A DNA stretch of 42,332 bases, taken from assembly GCA_040382935.1 (NCBI GenBank), contig JBEIEP010000027.1, positions 1 through 42,332 of the forward strand. The letters are read 5' to 3'. The position numbers and the translations under genes were made by a program. The notes under the pieces are model-generated. The model made no database searches. It worked only from the letters and a program-made list of their open reading frames with translations, and was not told where the DNA came from. This document shows positions 26,542 through 35,675 of the stretch, piece after piece; the first letter of the stretch is position 1; each line of letters begins with the position of its first letter. This DNA comes from JALQUL01 sp040382935 (GTDB lineage Bacteria > Pseudomonadota > Gammaproteobacteria > Burkholderiales > Burkholderiaceae_C).

Positions 26542-26692
26542 CAGGGTCTCCAATCGAATGCTACTAGAGCGCAAAAACAGCGCACCACCAGAATTTGTAA
26601 TTATTGATTATTTTCTGTCAGGACCCTTACTTTCTGGATAATCCATGCAGAAAGTGGGAAATAAAGCGACGGCGAGCTTATTGACCGTCTGA

Positions 26693-27295
26693 CTACTTGA
26701 TCAATTCAAGCGTCGCCTTGAACTGTGGATGGTGAGCGTCGGCCAGCCATTCGTAGGCCACCATTTCGGTGGTGACCAGTTCGGCACCTGCGCCGGCCAG
26801 GCGGTCAAAAGCAGCGTCTCGGCTACGCAACTGGCGTGACGAGCTGGCATCCACCACCACATAGATGTCAAAAAGTTCTTCTTCCAACAAAGACAAAGCG
26901 GTCTGCAACAGGCAGATATGGGCTTCAACGCCAGCCAACACCACACTGCTTCTTTCTAAAGAGGGTGGCTTTTGTAAGTGTTTGGGTAGGCTTTTGGCAT
27001 TGGGCGCCGGTTTTGGCGTGCCCGCCGTCGTCAATAGGTCAGATAGCCCCGCCTGACAGGCGTCAAAATGTGATTTTTCTAGGCAGTGGCTACGAAACGG
27101 CATCAGTTCTTCAACGGTAGCCCCCAACTTATCGGGGACCTGCTCTGTAAACTGCATAGGAATCTGAAACAGTCGCGCTAGCTTGGCCAGTACAACGGCA
27201 TTTGATAGCACTTCTGTGCTCTCGGCGATGGCGGGCATCAGGCGTTGTTGGTAATCAATCAGAACCAGTTGGGAGTGTGGGGCGGATAGCGGCAT
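26693..27295 (-). CDS. Isochorismatase-family cysteine hydrolase
   Basis: 200 residues. The catalytic triad of the family is present: Asp14 (LVLIDYQ), Lys74 (LEKSHFDAC) and Cys128 (AGVEAHICLLQTAL). The last segment is typical of the YcaC-like branch. The start ATG at 27295 has AAGGA eight bases upstream; an earlier in-frame start would add 29 unrelated residues. Residues about 88-116 form a Pro/Lys-rich insert (TTAGTPKPAPNAKSLPKHLQ) between Lys and Cys strands that I do not recall from short members. The substrate is unknown; many relatives hydrolyse amides. It is transcribed divergently from the NlpC/P60 gene. Confidence 0.88.
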   Translation of the reverse strand: MPLSAPHSQLVLIDYQQRLMPAIAESTEVLSNAVVLAKLARLFQIPMQFTEQVPDKLGATVEELMPFRSHCLEKSHFDACQAGLSDLLTTAGTPKPAPNAKSLPKHLQKPPSLERSSVVLAGVEAHICLLQTALSLLEEELFDIYVVVDASSSRQLRSRDAAFDRLAGAGAELVTTEMVAYEWLADAHHPQFKATLELIK

Positions 27296-27415
27296 GGGAG
27301 TGTCCTTCAAACAGCGCCTTAGAATACCACTTCCCTCCAGCGTAAACCTTGACAAAAACGTACCCCGTTGATAAGCTTGCACCCTTGATATTATCGTTTT
27401 TATAGCGTTCTAATT

Positions 27416-28012
27416 TTGAAAAATTTGGGAAAACTCATTGCTGCAGGTGCATTGGCCGTTTGCCAAGCGCTTAGCTTGGCTGCACCCAATACGCCAAGCA
27501 ACGTTGGCAATTCGGGGCAAAACCCCCTCCCCGCTACGGCTCCAGCCACCAAAGGCAACTTTGATTTTGCCGCTTACGGGTTTGGCGATCAGATCAACCA
27601 GGCCAAAAACTTGGTCACTACGACGGCATCTGATGTCATTAGCTCAGCGATGGGGTTTTTGGGCGTTCCATATAAACGTGGCGGTAATAGTGTCGAGACA
27701 GGGCTAGATTGCAGCGGCTTTGTCGTGGCCCTCTACCAGCAGGTACTCGGGTTGGTGCTTCCGAGGACAGCCGTTGAGCAGGCGCAGGCAACCCGCAAGA
27801 TTGAACTGACCGAGTTGCAGCCGGGGGATTTGGTTTTTTTTAACACCATGCGCAGAGCGTTTAGCCACGTGGGCGTGTACATGGGCGACGGCAAGTTCAT
27901 TCACTCTCCACGCGCCGGTGGGCAAATTCGAGTGGAGGACATGGGTACCCAGTATTGGAAAACCCGTTTCAACGGCGCCCGGCGCGTTGAAAGCCTGGAG
28001 CAACAGCCGTAA
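27416..28012 (+). CDS. Exported NlpC/P60 cell-wall peptidase
   Basis: 198 residues. A signal peptide (KNLGKLIAAGALAVCQALSLAA) is followed by a low-complexity linker and an NlpC/P60 domain from about residue 70. The catalytic Cys99 is in GLDCSGFV, His151 is in FSHVGVYMGDG and the third polar residue is His163 (FIHSPRAGG). It would cut peptide cross-bridges or stems of peptidoglycan in the periplasm. The start is a TTG at 27416 without an obvious ribosome binding site; no upstream ATG exists in frame close by. It converges with the LysR gene, one base separating the two stops. Confidence 0.9.
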   Translation: MKNLGKLIAAGALAVCQALSLAAPNTPSNVGNSGQNPLPATAPATKGNFDFAAYGFGDQINQAKNLVTTTASDVISSAMGFLGVPYKRGGNSVETGLDCSGFVVALYQQVLGLVLPRTAVEQAQATRKIELTELQPGDLVFFNTMRRAFSHVGVYMGDGKFIHSPRAGGQIRVEDMGTQYWKTRFNGARRVESLEQQP

Positions 28013-28013
28013 T

Positions 28014-28934
28014 TTAAGCGGCCATATTGTCCAGCGCCAGAGTCGATTGACTCAACAACCAGTCGTGTAGGGCCTTGACCATCGCGTCGTGAACCGGCGA
28101 TTCAGCTGCACGCCGGTCGGTTTGCACCAGCCAATAGCCAAAAGGCCCCACCAGGGTGCTTTCGTCTACCCTTACCAGACTGCCATTGGCCAATTCCGTT
28201 TGCACCATCAGCCGGTCAACCAAGGCGACGCCCGCACCCGCTACGGCTGCGTGTATGGCCTGGTCTAGGGTGCTAAATGTGATGGCTTGGTAATCGTCTA
28301 CCGGGGGATGGGTGGACTGAATCAGCCAGTTGTCCCAAACCGGCAGGCGGCTGCCATCACTGTTGAGCAAATGCAGCAGCGTGGCATTACCCGACTCAAT
28401 TTGGCGCTTGGCCTGCAGCAACTGCGGGCTGGCCACAACAATGTGCTCCTCCAGGTACAGCAGTTGGCATTGGCCATGCAACCAGGGGCCGCTTTGGAAC
28501 ACGATGCAACAGTCGTACTGTTGTGCTTGATGCGCGGTACTGACCAAATTGGTTGTGATGCGCAAATCCAGCGCCCCGTGCTTTTTGTGCAAGGCCCACA
28601 GTTTGGGGGCCAGCCAGCGCGAGGCAAACGTGTTGGGCGCATTGAGCAGCAGCCGCTGATGCAATCGCGAGGGTTGAAGGTTTCTAACCCCCTCCTCCAA
28701 GTGGGCAAAGGCTTTGCCTACATCGTCGGCAAATGCGCGCCCAGCCGCGGTAAGGACTAATTCTTGGTGCTGGCGCAAAAATAAGGGCAATCCCACCCAC
28801 TCTTCCAGCAATTTGATTTGTCGGCTCACCGCACCTTGGGTAACGTGCAACTTGGCGGCGGCCTTGGTAAAACTTTTGAGTTGCGAGGCAACGTAAAAGA
28901 CCTTGACGGCGTTAAGGGGTGGGAGTTTTTGCAT
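28014..28934 (-). CDS. LysR-type regulator, GcvA-like
   Basis: 306 residues. The N-terminus PPLNAVKVFYVASQLKSFTKAAAKLHVTQGAVSRQIKLLE is the GcvA-type helix-turn-helix start, and a substrate-binding domain covers about residues 90-290. GcvA-like regulators control diverse targets, so the regulon is unknown. It lies downstream of lpdA on the same strand; the 87-nt spacer contains a 12-bp palindrome (28995-29006) that could be its own operator. It converges with the NlpC/P60 gene. Confidence 0.87.
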   Translation of the reverse strand: MQKLPPLNAVKVFYVASQLKSFTKAAAKLHVTQGAVSRQIKLLEEWVGLPLFLRQHQELVLTAAGRAFADDVGKAFAHLEEGVRNLQPSRLHQRLLLNAPNTFASRWLAPKLWALHKKHGALDLRITTNLVSTAHQAQQYDCCIVFQSGPWLHGQCQLLYLEEHIVVASPQLLQAKRQIESGNATLLHLLNSDGSRLPVWDNWLIQSTHPPVDDYQAITFSTLDQAIHAAVAGAGVALVDRLMVQTELANGSLVRVDESTLVGPFGYWLVQTDRRAAESPVHDAMVKALHDWLLSQSTLALDNMAA

Positions 28935-28994
28935 GAACCAAGGACATTCTCAGGGATGTTGGTTTGTACCATATCGCCCTGGTGCTGAACTCCC

Positions 28995-29006
28995 ACCTGA
29001 TCAGGT
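28995..29006. promoter_or_regulatory. 12-bp perfect palindrome upstream of the GcvA-like gene
   Basis: ACCTGATCAGGT reads the same on both strands and ends 61 nt before the LysR start. It could be an autoregulatory operator or the base of a small hairpin. Identity is unproven. Confidence 0.35.
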
Positions 29007-29053
29007 TGTACCGATAAAGACCTACCTTTTTACAGGCGGAACATCGGTACAAC
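29005..29053 (-). repeat. 11-bp inverted repeat spanning the lpdA stop codon
   Basis: GTTGTACCGAT (29005-29015) and ATCGGTACAAC (29043-29053) are perfect complements separated by 27 nt, with the lpdA stop (29022-29024) in the loop. In RNA it would form a long-armed hairpin at the 3' end of the pdh message. There is no T-run after it on the minus strand. Confidence 0.55.
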
Positions 29054-30899
29054 TGCCGTGTGCCACTTCAGCCGCCATGCCTATGCTTTCGCCCAGGGTG
29101 GGATGGGGGTGAATGGTTTTGCCGATATCCACTGCATCCGCACCCATTTCAATGGCCAGCGCAATCTCACCAATCATGTCACCGGCATGGGTGCCAACCA
29201 TGCCGCCGCCCAAAATCTTGCCATGGCCGTGCGCCTCTGGGCTGTCGTCAAACAGCAGTTTGGTGACGCCCTCGTCGCGCCCGTTGGCAATCGCCCGGCC
29301 CGATGCACTCCATGGGAACAGGCCTTTTTTAACTTTAATGCCCTGCGCTTTGGCCTGGTCTTCGGTAAGCCCCACCCATGCCACTTCGGGGTCGGTGTAG
29401 GCCACGCTGGGGATGACCCTAGCGTTAAAGGCGCTGCTGGCCAGTTCGGCATTGCCTTGCAATTGCCCGGCGATGACCTCTGCGGCCACATGCGCCTCGT
29501 GGACGGCTTTGTGTGCCAACATGGGCTGGCCCACCACGTCGCCAATCGCAAAAATATGCGGCACATTGGTGCGCATCTGGATATCGACGTTAATAAAGCC
29601 CCGGTCGGTCACAGCCAAACCGGCTTTTTCTGCACCAATCTTTTTGCCGTTGGGTGTGCGGCCCACGGCTTGCAGCACCAGGTCGTACACCTGGGGGGCC
29701 GGGGCGCTACCGCCCTCCTCTGCCGATGCAAAGCTCACCTCAATGCCCTCGGGCAAGGCGCGGGCCGACACGGTTTTGGTTTTGAGCATGATGTTGTCAA
29801 AGCGCTTGGCGTTCATTTTTTGCCAGATCTTGACCAAGTCGCGGTCAGCGCCTTGCATCAGGCCGTCCATCATTTCCACCACATCCAGGCGTGCGCCCAA
29901 AGTGGAGTACACCGTGCCCATCTCTAGGCCAATAATGCCACCACCCAAAATCAGCATGCGCTTGGGCACTTCTTTAAGGGCCAAGGCACCTGTGCTGTCT
30001 ACCACGCGCGGGTCATTGGGCATAAACGGCAGGCGAACGGCTTGTGAACCAGCCGCCACGATGCAGGTTTTAAAGCCAACGGAGGTAACCTTGCCGGTTT
30101 TTTCTTGGCCTGTTCCGGTGGTTTCTTCAACGCTTAAATGGTGGGCATCTGCAAAACTGGCATAGCCCCGGATGAGGGTTACTTTGCGCATTTTGGCCAT
30201 GGCACCCAAGCCACCCGTTAACTTGCCAATGACTTTTTCTTTGTGCGTGCGCAGTTTGTGAATGTCTACACTGGGTTCGCCAAAACTAACGCCTAGGGCT
30301 TCAAAGTGCTTAACTTCGTCCATTACAGCGGCCACGTGCAGCAGGGCTTTGGAGGGGATGCAGCCCACGTTAAGGCACACGCCGCCCAAGGCGGCATAGC
30401 GCTCAACAATGGCTACTTTTAGCCCCAAGTCGGCGGCCCTGAAAGCGGCAGAATAACCACCCGGCCCACCACCCAGTACCACCACATCAAAATCGTCGGC
30501 AGATTGGCCAGGGTAGCTTGCATCAAAGGCAACAGGGGCCGATGGCGGCGCTGCGCTTGCCGTTGGTGCGTCAGTTGCGGGCGTTGATGCGGGGGTTGCC
30601 GCGGGTGCGGGTGCGGCAGGTGCTGTGGGTGCTGTTGCAGGCACAGCGGCCGCAACGGCGGCGTCGACCTCTAGGCTGGCAATTACCGAACCCTCTGCCA
30701 CTTTGTCGCCCAGGGCCACTTTAAGGGCTGTGACCACCCCCGCATGGCTGGAGGGAATCTCCATAGAGGCTTTGTCGCTCTCAACCGTAATCAGGCTTTG
30801 CTCGGCTTTGACGGTGTCACCCACCTTGACCAGCAATTCAATCACCGCCACCTCTGAAATATCCCCAATATCGGGTACTTTGATTTCGATATTCGCCAT
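29022..30899 (-). CDS. lpdA: Dihydrolipoyl dehydrogenase (E3) with N-terminal lipoyl domain
   Basis: 625 residues, longer than plain E3 because it carries a lipoyl domain (residues 1-76, lipoyl Lys43 in ESDKASMEIPSS). A flexible Ala/Pro-rich linker follows (about 77-130). The FAD-binding motif is VVLGGGPGGYSAAFRA, the redox disulfide Cys175/Cys180 is in GGVCLNVGCIPSK, and the catalytic HPHPTLGE is near the C-terminus. It reoxidises the dihydrolipoyl groups of the pyruvate dehydrogenase complex with NAD+. The lipoyl-E3 fusion is common in beta-proteobacterial pdh operons. It is the third gene of aceE-aceF-lpdA, 66 nt after aceF. Confidence 0.96.
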   Translation of the reverse strand: MANIEIKVPDIGDISEVAVIELLVKVGDTVKAEQSLITVESDKASMEIPSSHAGVVTALKVALGDKVAEGSVIASLEVDAAVAAAVPATAPTAPAAPAPAATPASTPATDAPTASAAPPSAPVAFDASYPGQSADDFDVVVLGGGPGGYSAAFRAADLGLKVAIVERYAALGGVCLNVGCIPSKALLHVAAVMDEVKHFEALGVSFGEPSVDIHKLRTHKEKVIGKLTGGLGAMAKMRKVTLIRGYASFADAHHLSVEETTGTGQEKTGKVTSVGFKTCIVAAGSQAVRLPFMPNDPRVVDSTGALALKEVPKRMLILGGGIIGLEMGTVYSTLGARLDVVEMMDGLMQGADRDLVKIWQKMNAKRFDNIMLKTKTVSARALPEGIEVSFASAEEGGSAPAPQVYDLVLQAVGRTPNGKKIGAEKAGLAVTDRGFINVDIQMRTNVPHIFAIGDVVGQPMLAHKAVHEAHVAAEVIAGQLQGNAELASSAFNARVIPSVAYTDPEVAWVGLTEDQAKAQGIKVKKGLFPWSASGRAIANGRDEGVTKLLFDDSPEAHGHGKILGGGMVGTHAGDMIGEIALAIEMGADAVDIGKTIHPHPTLGESIGMAAEVAHGSCTDVPPVKR

Positions 30900-30965
30900 T
30901 TTTTATCCTTTGAATGAACCGGCCCGCCGTGAACCCTGCTCACGCTTGGGCCATTCGGGTGCGGT

Positions 30966-32636
30966 TTAGAGCAGAACGCGCCTAAAGTCGGCCAAAATTT
31001 GCCCCAAGTACACGTTGAAACGTGCTGCAGACGCGCCATCAATGACGCGGTGGTCCCAGCTCAAGCTCAGTGGCAGCATCAAGCGCGGCACAAAGGCCGA
31101 CCCGTTCCAAACGGGCTCGTGGGTGGATTTACACACACCCAAAATAGCCACCTCTGGTGCGTTAATGATGGGTGTAAAGTAACGTCCGCCAATGCCGCCC
31201 AAGGACGAAATGGTGAAGCAGGCCCCCGACATATCGGCGGGGCCCAGCTTGCCGTCACGCGCTTTTTTGGCCAACTCGCCCATTTCTTGCGAGATTTGCA
31301 GAACGCCTTTTTTGTCGGCGTCTTTGATCACCGGGACCACCAGCCCGTTGGGGGTGTCGGCGGCAAAGCCAATGTGGTAGTACTGTTTGAGCACCAGTTG
31401 ATCGCCGTCTAGGCTGGCGTTGAAATCGGGGAACTTTTTAAGCGCCGCCACACAGGCTTTGATCAGGAAGGCCAGCATGGTGACCTTGACGCCCGATTTT
31501 TCGTTTTCTTTGTTGGTGGCAACGCGGAAGGCCTCTAGGTCGGTGATGTCGGCATCGTCATGGTTGGTGACGTGCGGAATCATGACCCAGTTGCGATGCA
31601 GGTTGGCACCACTGATTTTTTTGATACGGCTAAGGTCTTTGCGCTCAACGGGACCAAATTTGGCAAAGTCCACCTTGGGCCATGGCAACAATCCTAGGCC
31701 GGCACCGTCGGCTGACGTTGCGGCTGGGGCCGCTTTGGCGTTGGCCGCTTGGGCAGCCGTTTGAACGCTACCGCTCATTACGGCTTTGGTAAAGGCTTGT
31801 ACGTCGGCCTCTGTAATTCGGCCTTTGCTGCCGGTGCCTGTAACTTCCACCAGTGGAACACCCAACAAACGTGCAAGTTTGCGCACCGAGGGTGAGGCAT
31901 GGGGCAGTTGCCCCGTGGGGGCCTGGCCGGGGTTGTGGGCTTGCAGGGCAGCGCTGGGGGCTGGGGCCAATGCCACCGTGGCTGCTGCCGCAGAGGGCGA
32001 TACGGCTACTGCTACGGCTGGCGCAACGATAGAGGCGGCCGTAACGACGCCACCACTGCCTTGCAACACAGCGATTAAATCGCCAATGTTGACCTTGTCA
32101 CCCACCTTGACGCGCAACTCTTGAATGACACCAGCGGCACTGCTGGGAATTTCCATTGAGGCCTTGTCGGACTCAACGGTCATTAGCGATTGTTCCACTT
32201 TGATGGATTCGCCGGGTTTGACCATTACCTCAATCACGACGACGTCTTTAAAGTCACCAATGTCAGGCACAAAAACCGAGATGGCACTACTGGCAACAGC
32301 GGCCGCGACGGGCGGTACCACGGCTGCCGGTGCAGCCTGCACAGAGGGTGCGGGCGCTGTCGCCTGCGGGGCAACAGGCGCGGCACCGGTTGCCTGGTCA
32401 GTGGTTTCCAGTGTGAGTACAACGCTGCCTTGCTTGACCTTGTCACCCACCTTCACCTGCAAGGCCACCACCGTACCGGCATGGCTGCTGGGGATTTCCA
32501 TAGAGGCTTTGTCGGACTCGACCACGATCAGGCTTTGGTCGGCCTTGACCTGGTCGCCGGGTTTTACCATCAATTCAATAACGCCCACTTCGTCAAAATC
32601 GCCGATATCGGGGACTTGTATACTAATTGTTGCCAT
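30966..32636 (-). CDS. aceF: Pyruvate dehydrogenase E2, dihydrolipoyllysine acetyltransferase
   Basis: 556 residues from the ATG at 32636 (AGGAG six bases upstream; a 29-residue upstream extension is not lipoyl-like). There are two lipoyl domains, with lipoyl Lys43 and Lys158 in ESDKASMEIPSS, joined by Ala/Pro-rich linkers. A peripheral subunit-binding domain follows (ASPSVRKLARLLGVPLVEVTGTGSKGRITEADV, about 245-283). The C-terminal acetyltransferase domain carries the catalytic HRVIDG (His529, Asp533). It transfers the acetyl group to CoA and forms the core of the complex. Gap to aceE is 31 nt. Confidence 0.96.
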   Translation of the reverse strand: MATISIQVPDIGDFDEVGVIELMVKPGDQVKADQSLIVVESDKASMEIPSSHAGTVVALQVKVGDKVKQGSVVLTLETTDQATGAAPVAPQATAPAPSVQAAPAAVVPPVAAAVASSAISVFVPDIGDFKDVVVIEVMVKPGESIKVEQSLMTVESDKASMEIPSSAAGVIQELRVKVGDKVNIGDLIAVLQGSGGVVTAASIVAPAVAVAVSPSAAAATVALAPAPSAALQAHNPGQAPTGQLPHASPSVRKLARLLGVPLVEVTGTGSKGRITEADVQAFTKAVMSGSVQTAAQAANAKAAPAATSADGAGLGLLPWPKVDFAKFGPVERKDLSRIKKISGANLHRNWVMIPHVTNHDDADITDLEAFRVATNKENEKSGVKVTMLAFLIKACVAALKKFPDFNASLDGDQLVLKQYYHIGFAADTPNGLVVPVIKDADKKGVLQISQEMGELAKKARDGKLGPADMSGACFTISSLGGIGGRYFTPIINAPEVAILGVCKSTHEPVWNGSAFVPRLMLPLSLSWDHRVIDGASAARFNVYLGQILADFRRVLL

Positions 32637-32667
32637 GTTTGCTCCTTTTTGTCGACGTCGTGCCGGT

Positions 32668-35364
32668 TTATGCAAATAGGGGATTAATTTTGTCGGGCTG
32701 GATACCGTACTCCTTGATGGCATCCTGTACCTTGGCTTTGTCTATCAAGCCCTGCTCTGCCAACGCGGCCAATGCCGCCACCACCACAAAATGGCGATTC
32801 ACTTCGAAGTGTTCGCGCAGTCGTGTTCGGAAGTCGCTGCGGCCAAAACCGTCGGTACCTAGCACTTTGTAGACCCGGCCTTTTGGAACAAAGGCACGAA
32901 TTTGCTCAGCGTAGGACTTCATGTAGTCGGTGGATGCCACCACGGGGCCGCTGTGGGCCTCCAACTGGCTGGTGACAAAGCTCTTGATTGGTGCTTCGAG
33001 GGGGTGCAACAGGTTGTGGCGTTCTGCCGCTTGGCCTTCACGGGCCAACTCGTTAAAACTGGGGCAACTCCACACATCGGCCGATACCCCCCAACTGGAC
33101 TCCAACAGCTCTTGCGCCGCCAGTGACTCGCGCAAAATGGTGCCAGAGCCCAAAAGTTGTACACGAAGCGTGTTGCTGCCACCCTTTTTAAGAAGGTACA
33201 TGCCTTTGATGATCTGGGTTTCGGTGCCTTCTGTGATCCCTGGCATGGGGTAGTTTTCGTTGAGCAGGGTGATGTAATAAAACACGTTTTCCTGTTTTTC
33301 GACCATGCGCTTGAGGCCGTGGTGCATGATCACCGCGACCTCATGGGCGAAGGTGGGGTCGTAGCTTACGCAGTTAGGAATCGTGCCCGCCAAAATGTGG
33401 CTATGCCCGTCCTCATGTTGCAGGCCTTCGCCATTCAAAGTGGTTCTACCCGATGTGCCGCCTAACAAAAAGCCCCGGGCTTGCATGTCACCCGCCGCCC
33501 AAGCCAGATCGCCTATGCGTTGGAAGCCAAACATCGAGTAATACACATAAAACGGCACCATGATGCGGTTGCTGGTGCTGTAGCTGGTGGCCGCTGCAAT
33601 CCAACTGGCCATACCACCGGCCTCGTTAATGCCTTCTTGCAGAATCTGACCGGCTTTGTCCTCGCGGTAGTACATCACCTGGTCTTTGTCTACCGGGGTG
33701 TACTGCTGGCCGTCGGGGTTGTAAATGCCGATTTGCCTAAACAGGCCTTCCATACCAAAGGTACGGGCTTCGTCTACCAAAATGGGCACCACGCGCGGCC
33801 CCAGGTCTTTGTCGCGCAGCAGTTGGGTCAGGAACCTGACGTAGGCCTGCGTGGTTGAAATCTCCCGGCCTTGCGCGGTGGGCTCCAAAATCGCATTGAA
33901 GGTTTCAAGGGCAGGCACGGTAAAGCTCTCGCTGGCTTTTGTGCGCCTTTGCGGCAGGTACCCGCCCAGGGCTTTACGCCTAGCGTGCAGGTACTGCATT
34001 TCAGGGGTGTCGTCTGCGGGCTTGTAAAACGGGATTTTGGCCAGTTCGCTGTCTGGAATTGGGATGTTGAACCGGTCTCTGAAAATTTTGATGTCTTCAT
34101 CGGTAAGCTTTTTGGTTTGGTGCACCGTGTTCTTGCCCTCACCGGCTTTGCCCATGCCAAAGCCTTTAACGGTTTTGATGAGCAATACGGTGGGTTGGCC
34201 CTTGTGGTTCACCGCTGCGTGGTAGGCGGCGTACACCTTTTGTGGGTCGTGCCCACCACGGCGCAGGTTCCAGATGTCGTCGTCACTCAGCTTGGACACC
34301 ATCTCCAGTACCTTGGGGTCGCGCCCGAAAAAGTGCTTGCGTACGTAGGCGCCATCATTGGCTTTAAAGGACTGGTAATCGCCGTCCACCACGTCCATCA
34401 TCAACTTGCGCAATGCACCGTCTTTGTCACGGGCCAGCAAGGGGTCCCAATTGCTGCCCCACAGCAGTTTGATGACGTTCCAGCCGCTGCCCCGGAACTC
34501 GCCTTCGAGTTCCTGAATAATTTTGCCGTTGCCACGCACCGGACCATCTAGGCGTTGCAAATTGCAGTTCACAACAAAAATCAAGTTGTCCAGGTTTTCT
34601 CGCGCCGCCAAGCCTATGGCCCCCAGCGATTCGACTTCGTCCATCTCACCGTCGCCGCAAAATACCCAAACCTTGCGATTTTCAGTATTGGAAATACCAC
34701 GGGCATGCAGGTACTTTAAAAACCGGGCTTGGTAGATCGCCATCAACGGCCCCAAACCCATAGAGACTGTAGGAAACTGCCAAAACTCGGGCATCAGTTT
34801 GGGATGGGGGTAGCTGGACAGGCCTTTACCGTCTACCTCTTGGCGGAAGTTGAGCAATTGCTCTTCCGTCAAACGCCCTTCTAAAAAGGCCCTCGCGTAC
34901 ACGCCGGGCGCCACGTGGCCCTGGATGTACAGGCAGTCACCGCCATGCCCTTCACTTTCGGCATGCCAAAAATGGTTGAACCCCGCGCCAAACATATGGG
35001 CCAATGAAGCAAAAGATCCGATATGACCGCCCAAATCACCACCGTCTGCCGGGTTGTGCCGGTTGGCCTTAACGACCATTGCCATTGCGTTCCAGCGCAT
35101 ATAGGCGCGCAGGCGTTCTTCAATTTCGATATTGCCGGGGCAACGCTCTTCCTGCTCTGGCTCCAAGGTGTTGACGTAGCCGGTGTTGGCTGAAAACGGC
35201 AGATCAATACTGCTTTGCCTGGCATGCTCTAGCAGTTGCTCCAGCAACCCGTGGGCTTTTTCAGGGCCTTCTGCGGCGATGACGGCAGACAGGGCATCCA
35301 GCCACTCTCTGGCCTCTTGTGGGTCAATAGTGGCTTGGGTATTGGGTGTTGCTGATTCACTCAT
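32668..35364 (-). CDS. aceE: Pyruvate dehydrogenase E1 (homodimeric type)
   Basis: 898 residues, the length of homodimeric E1. GGHIGSFAS (about residues 112-120) and FCGDGEMDEVESLG (GDGEMDE at 237-243) provide thiamine diphosphate and Mg binding. The C-terminal half contains RTTLNGEGLQHEDGHSH. It decarboxylates pyruvate and passes the acetyl unit to the E2 lipoyl groups. The ATG has AAGGG eight bases upstream. It is the first gene of the pdh operon and is divergent from the histidine kinase gene across 311 nt. Confidence 0.97.
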   Translation of the reverse strand: MSESATPNTQATIDPQEAREWLDALSAVIAAEGPEKAHGLLEQLLEHARQSSIDLPFSANTGYVNTLEPEQEERCPGNIEIEERLRAYMRWNAMAMVVKANRHNPADGGDLGGHIGSFASLAHMFGAGFNHFWHAESEGHGGDCLYIQGHVAPGVYARAFLEGRLTEEQLLNFRQEVDGKGLSSYPHPKLMPEFWQFPTVSMGLGPLMAIYQARFLKYLHARGISNTENRKVWVFCGDGEMDEVESLGAIGLAARENLDNLIFVVNCNLQRLDGPVRGNGKIIQELEGEFRGSGWNVIKLLWGSNWDPLLARDKDGALRKLMMDVVDGDYQSFKANDGAYVRKHFFGRDPKVLEMVSKLSDDDIWNLRRGGHDPQKVYAAYHAAVNHKGQPTVLLIKTVKGFGMGKAGEGKNTVHQTKKLTDEDIKIFRDRFNIPIPDSELAKIPFYKPADDTPEMQYLHARRKALGGYLPQRRTKASESFTVPALETFNAILEPTAQGREISTTQAYVRFLTQLLRDKDLGPRVVPILVDEARTFGMEGLFRQIGIYNPDGQQYTPVDKDQVMYYREDKAGQILQEGINEAGGMASWIAAATSYSTSNRIMVPFYVYYSMFGFQRIGDLAWAAGDMQARGFLLGGTSGRTTLNGEGLQHEDGHSHILAGTIPNCVSYDPTFAHEVAVIMHHGLKRMVEKQENVFYYITLLNENYPMPGITEGTETQIIKGMYLLKKGGSNTLRVQLLGSGTILRESLAAQELLESSWGVSADVWSCPSFNELAREGQAAERHNLLHPLEAPIKSFVTSQLEAHSGPVVASTDYMKSYAEQIRAFVPKGRVYKVLGTDGFGRSDFRTRLREHFEVNRHFVVVAALAALAEQGLIDKAKVQDAIKEYGIQPDKINPLFA

Positions 35365-35511
35365 ATTGGAGGCCCTTAATAAAGTTCAAAATGGGGGTGC
35401 GCTGACTCGATCGACACTGTTTTAGCTGACATTATGGCTGGGCGGCACCTGATACGGCGGCACAAAAAAACGTCCCTCAACTGCGTGTGCGATCTACACG
35501 GGGAATTTTCC

Positions 35512-35539
35512 CACAAATTGGGGTAAATTCCAAATTGTG
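35512..35539. promoter_or_regulatory. Candidate operator, imperfect inverted repeat
   Basis: CACAAATTGG (35512-35521) and CCAAATTGTG (35530-35539) are complementary at nine of ten positions with an 8-nt centre. It overlaps the -35 of the plus-strand promoter candidate and lies upstream of aceE, so one protein could control both directions. The core AATTGG/CCAAATT loosely recalls PdhR-type sites but is not the E. coli consensus. Confidence 0.45.
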
Positions 35540-35563
35540 CAGTATGTTTTCATATTGTAATAT
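35535..35563 (+). promoter_or_regulatory. Candidate sigma-70 promoter of the kinase gene
   Basis: TTGTGC at 35535-35540 and TAATAT at 35558-35563 are separated by 17 bases. This would place the transcript start near 35570, with a leader of about 105 nt before the chosen ATG. Confidence 0.5.
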
Positions 35564-35675
35564 TTTGCGTTGATCGTTGATACCTGTTAAGCCCGCAGCT
35601 TAGATCTTGGATGGCCTAAACTACTCCTCGGGACATTGCACTGCCTTACTTATCCTCCATACAAAAAGCCGCACC

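Larger units (their letters stand above)
35365..35675. promoter_or_regulatory. Divergent promoter region of aceE and the histidine kinase
   Basis: This 311-nt spacer contains no gene. It holds an AT-rich part (35505-35570) with an imperfect inverted repeat and a plausible plus-strand promoter, described separately. The aceE promoter was not pinned down. A TTG at 35607 could start a longer kinase reading frame, but the extra 23 residues look non-coding. Confidence 0.6.

Noticed and set aside
29058..30165. Long plus-strand open frames opposite lpdA
   Set aside because: They mirror the GC-rich lpdA coding sequence, have low-complexity His/Gly- or Ala/Ser-rich products and no family features.
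31020..32636. Repeated DNA within aceF and lpdA
   Set aside because: The similarity comes from three homologous lipoyl domains (ESDKASMEIPSS each time), not from a mobile or regulatory repeat.
31786..32687. Plus-strand frames opposite aceF
   Set aside because: Antisense shadows of the repeated lipoyl domains; similar sequences appear twice only because the lipoyl domains are duplicated.
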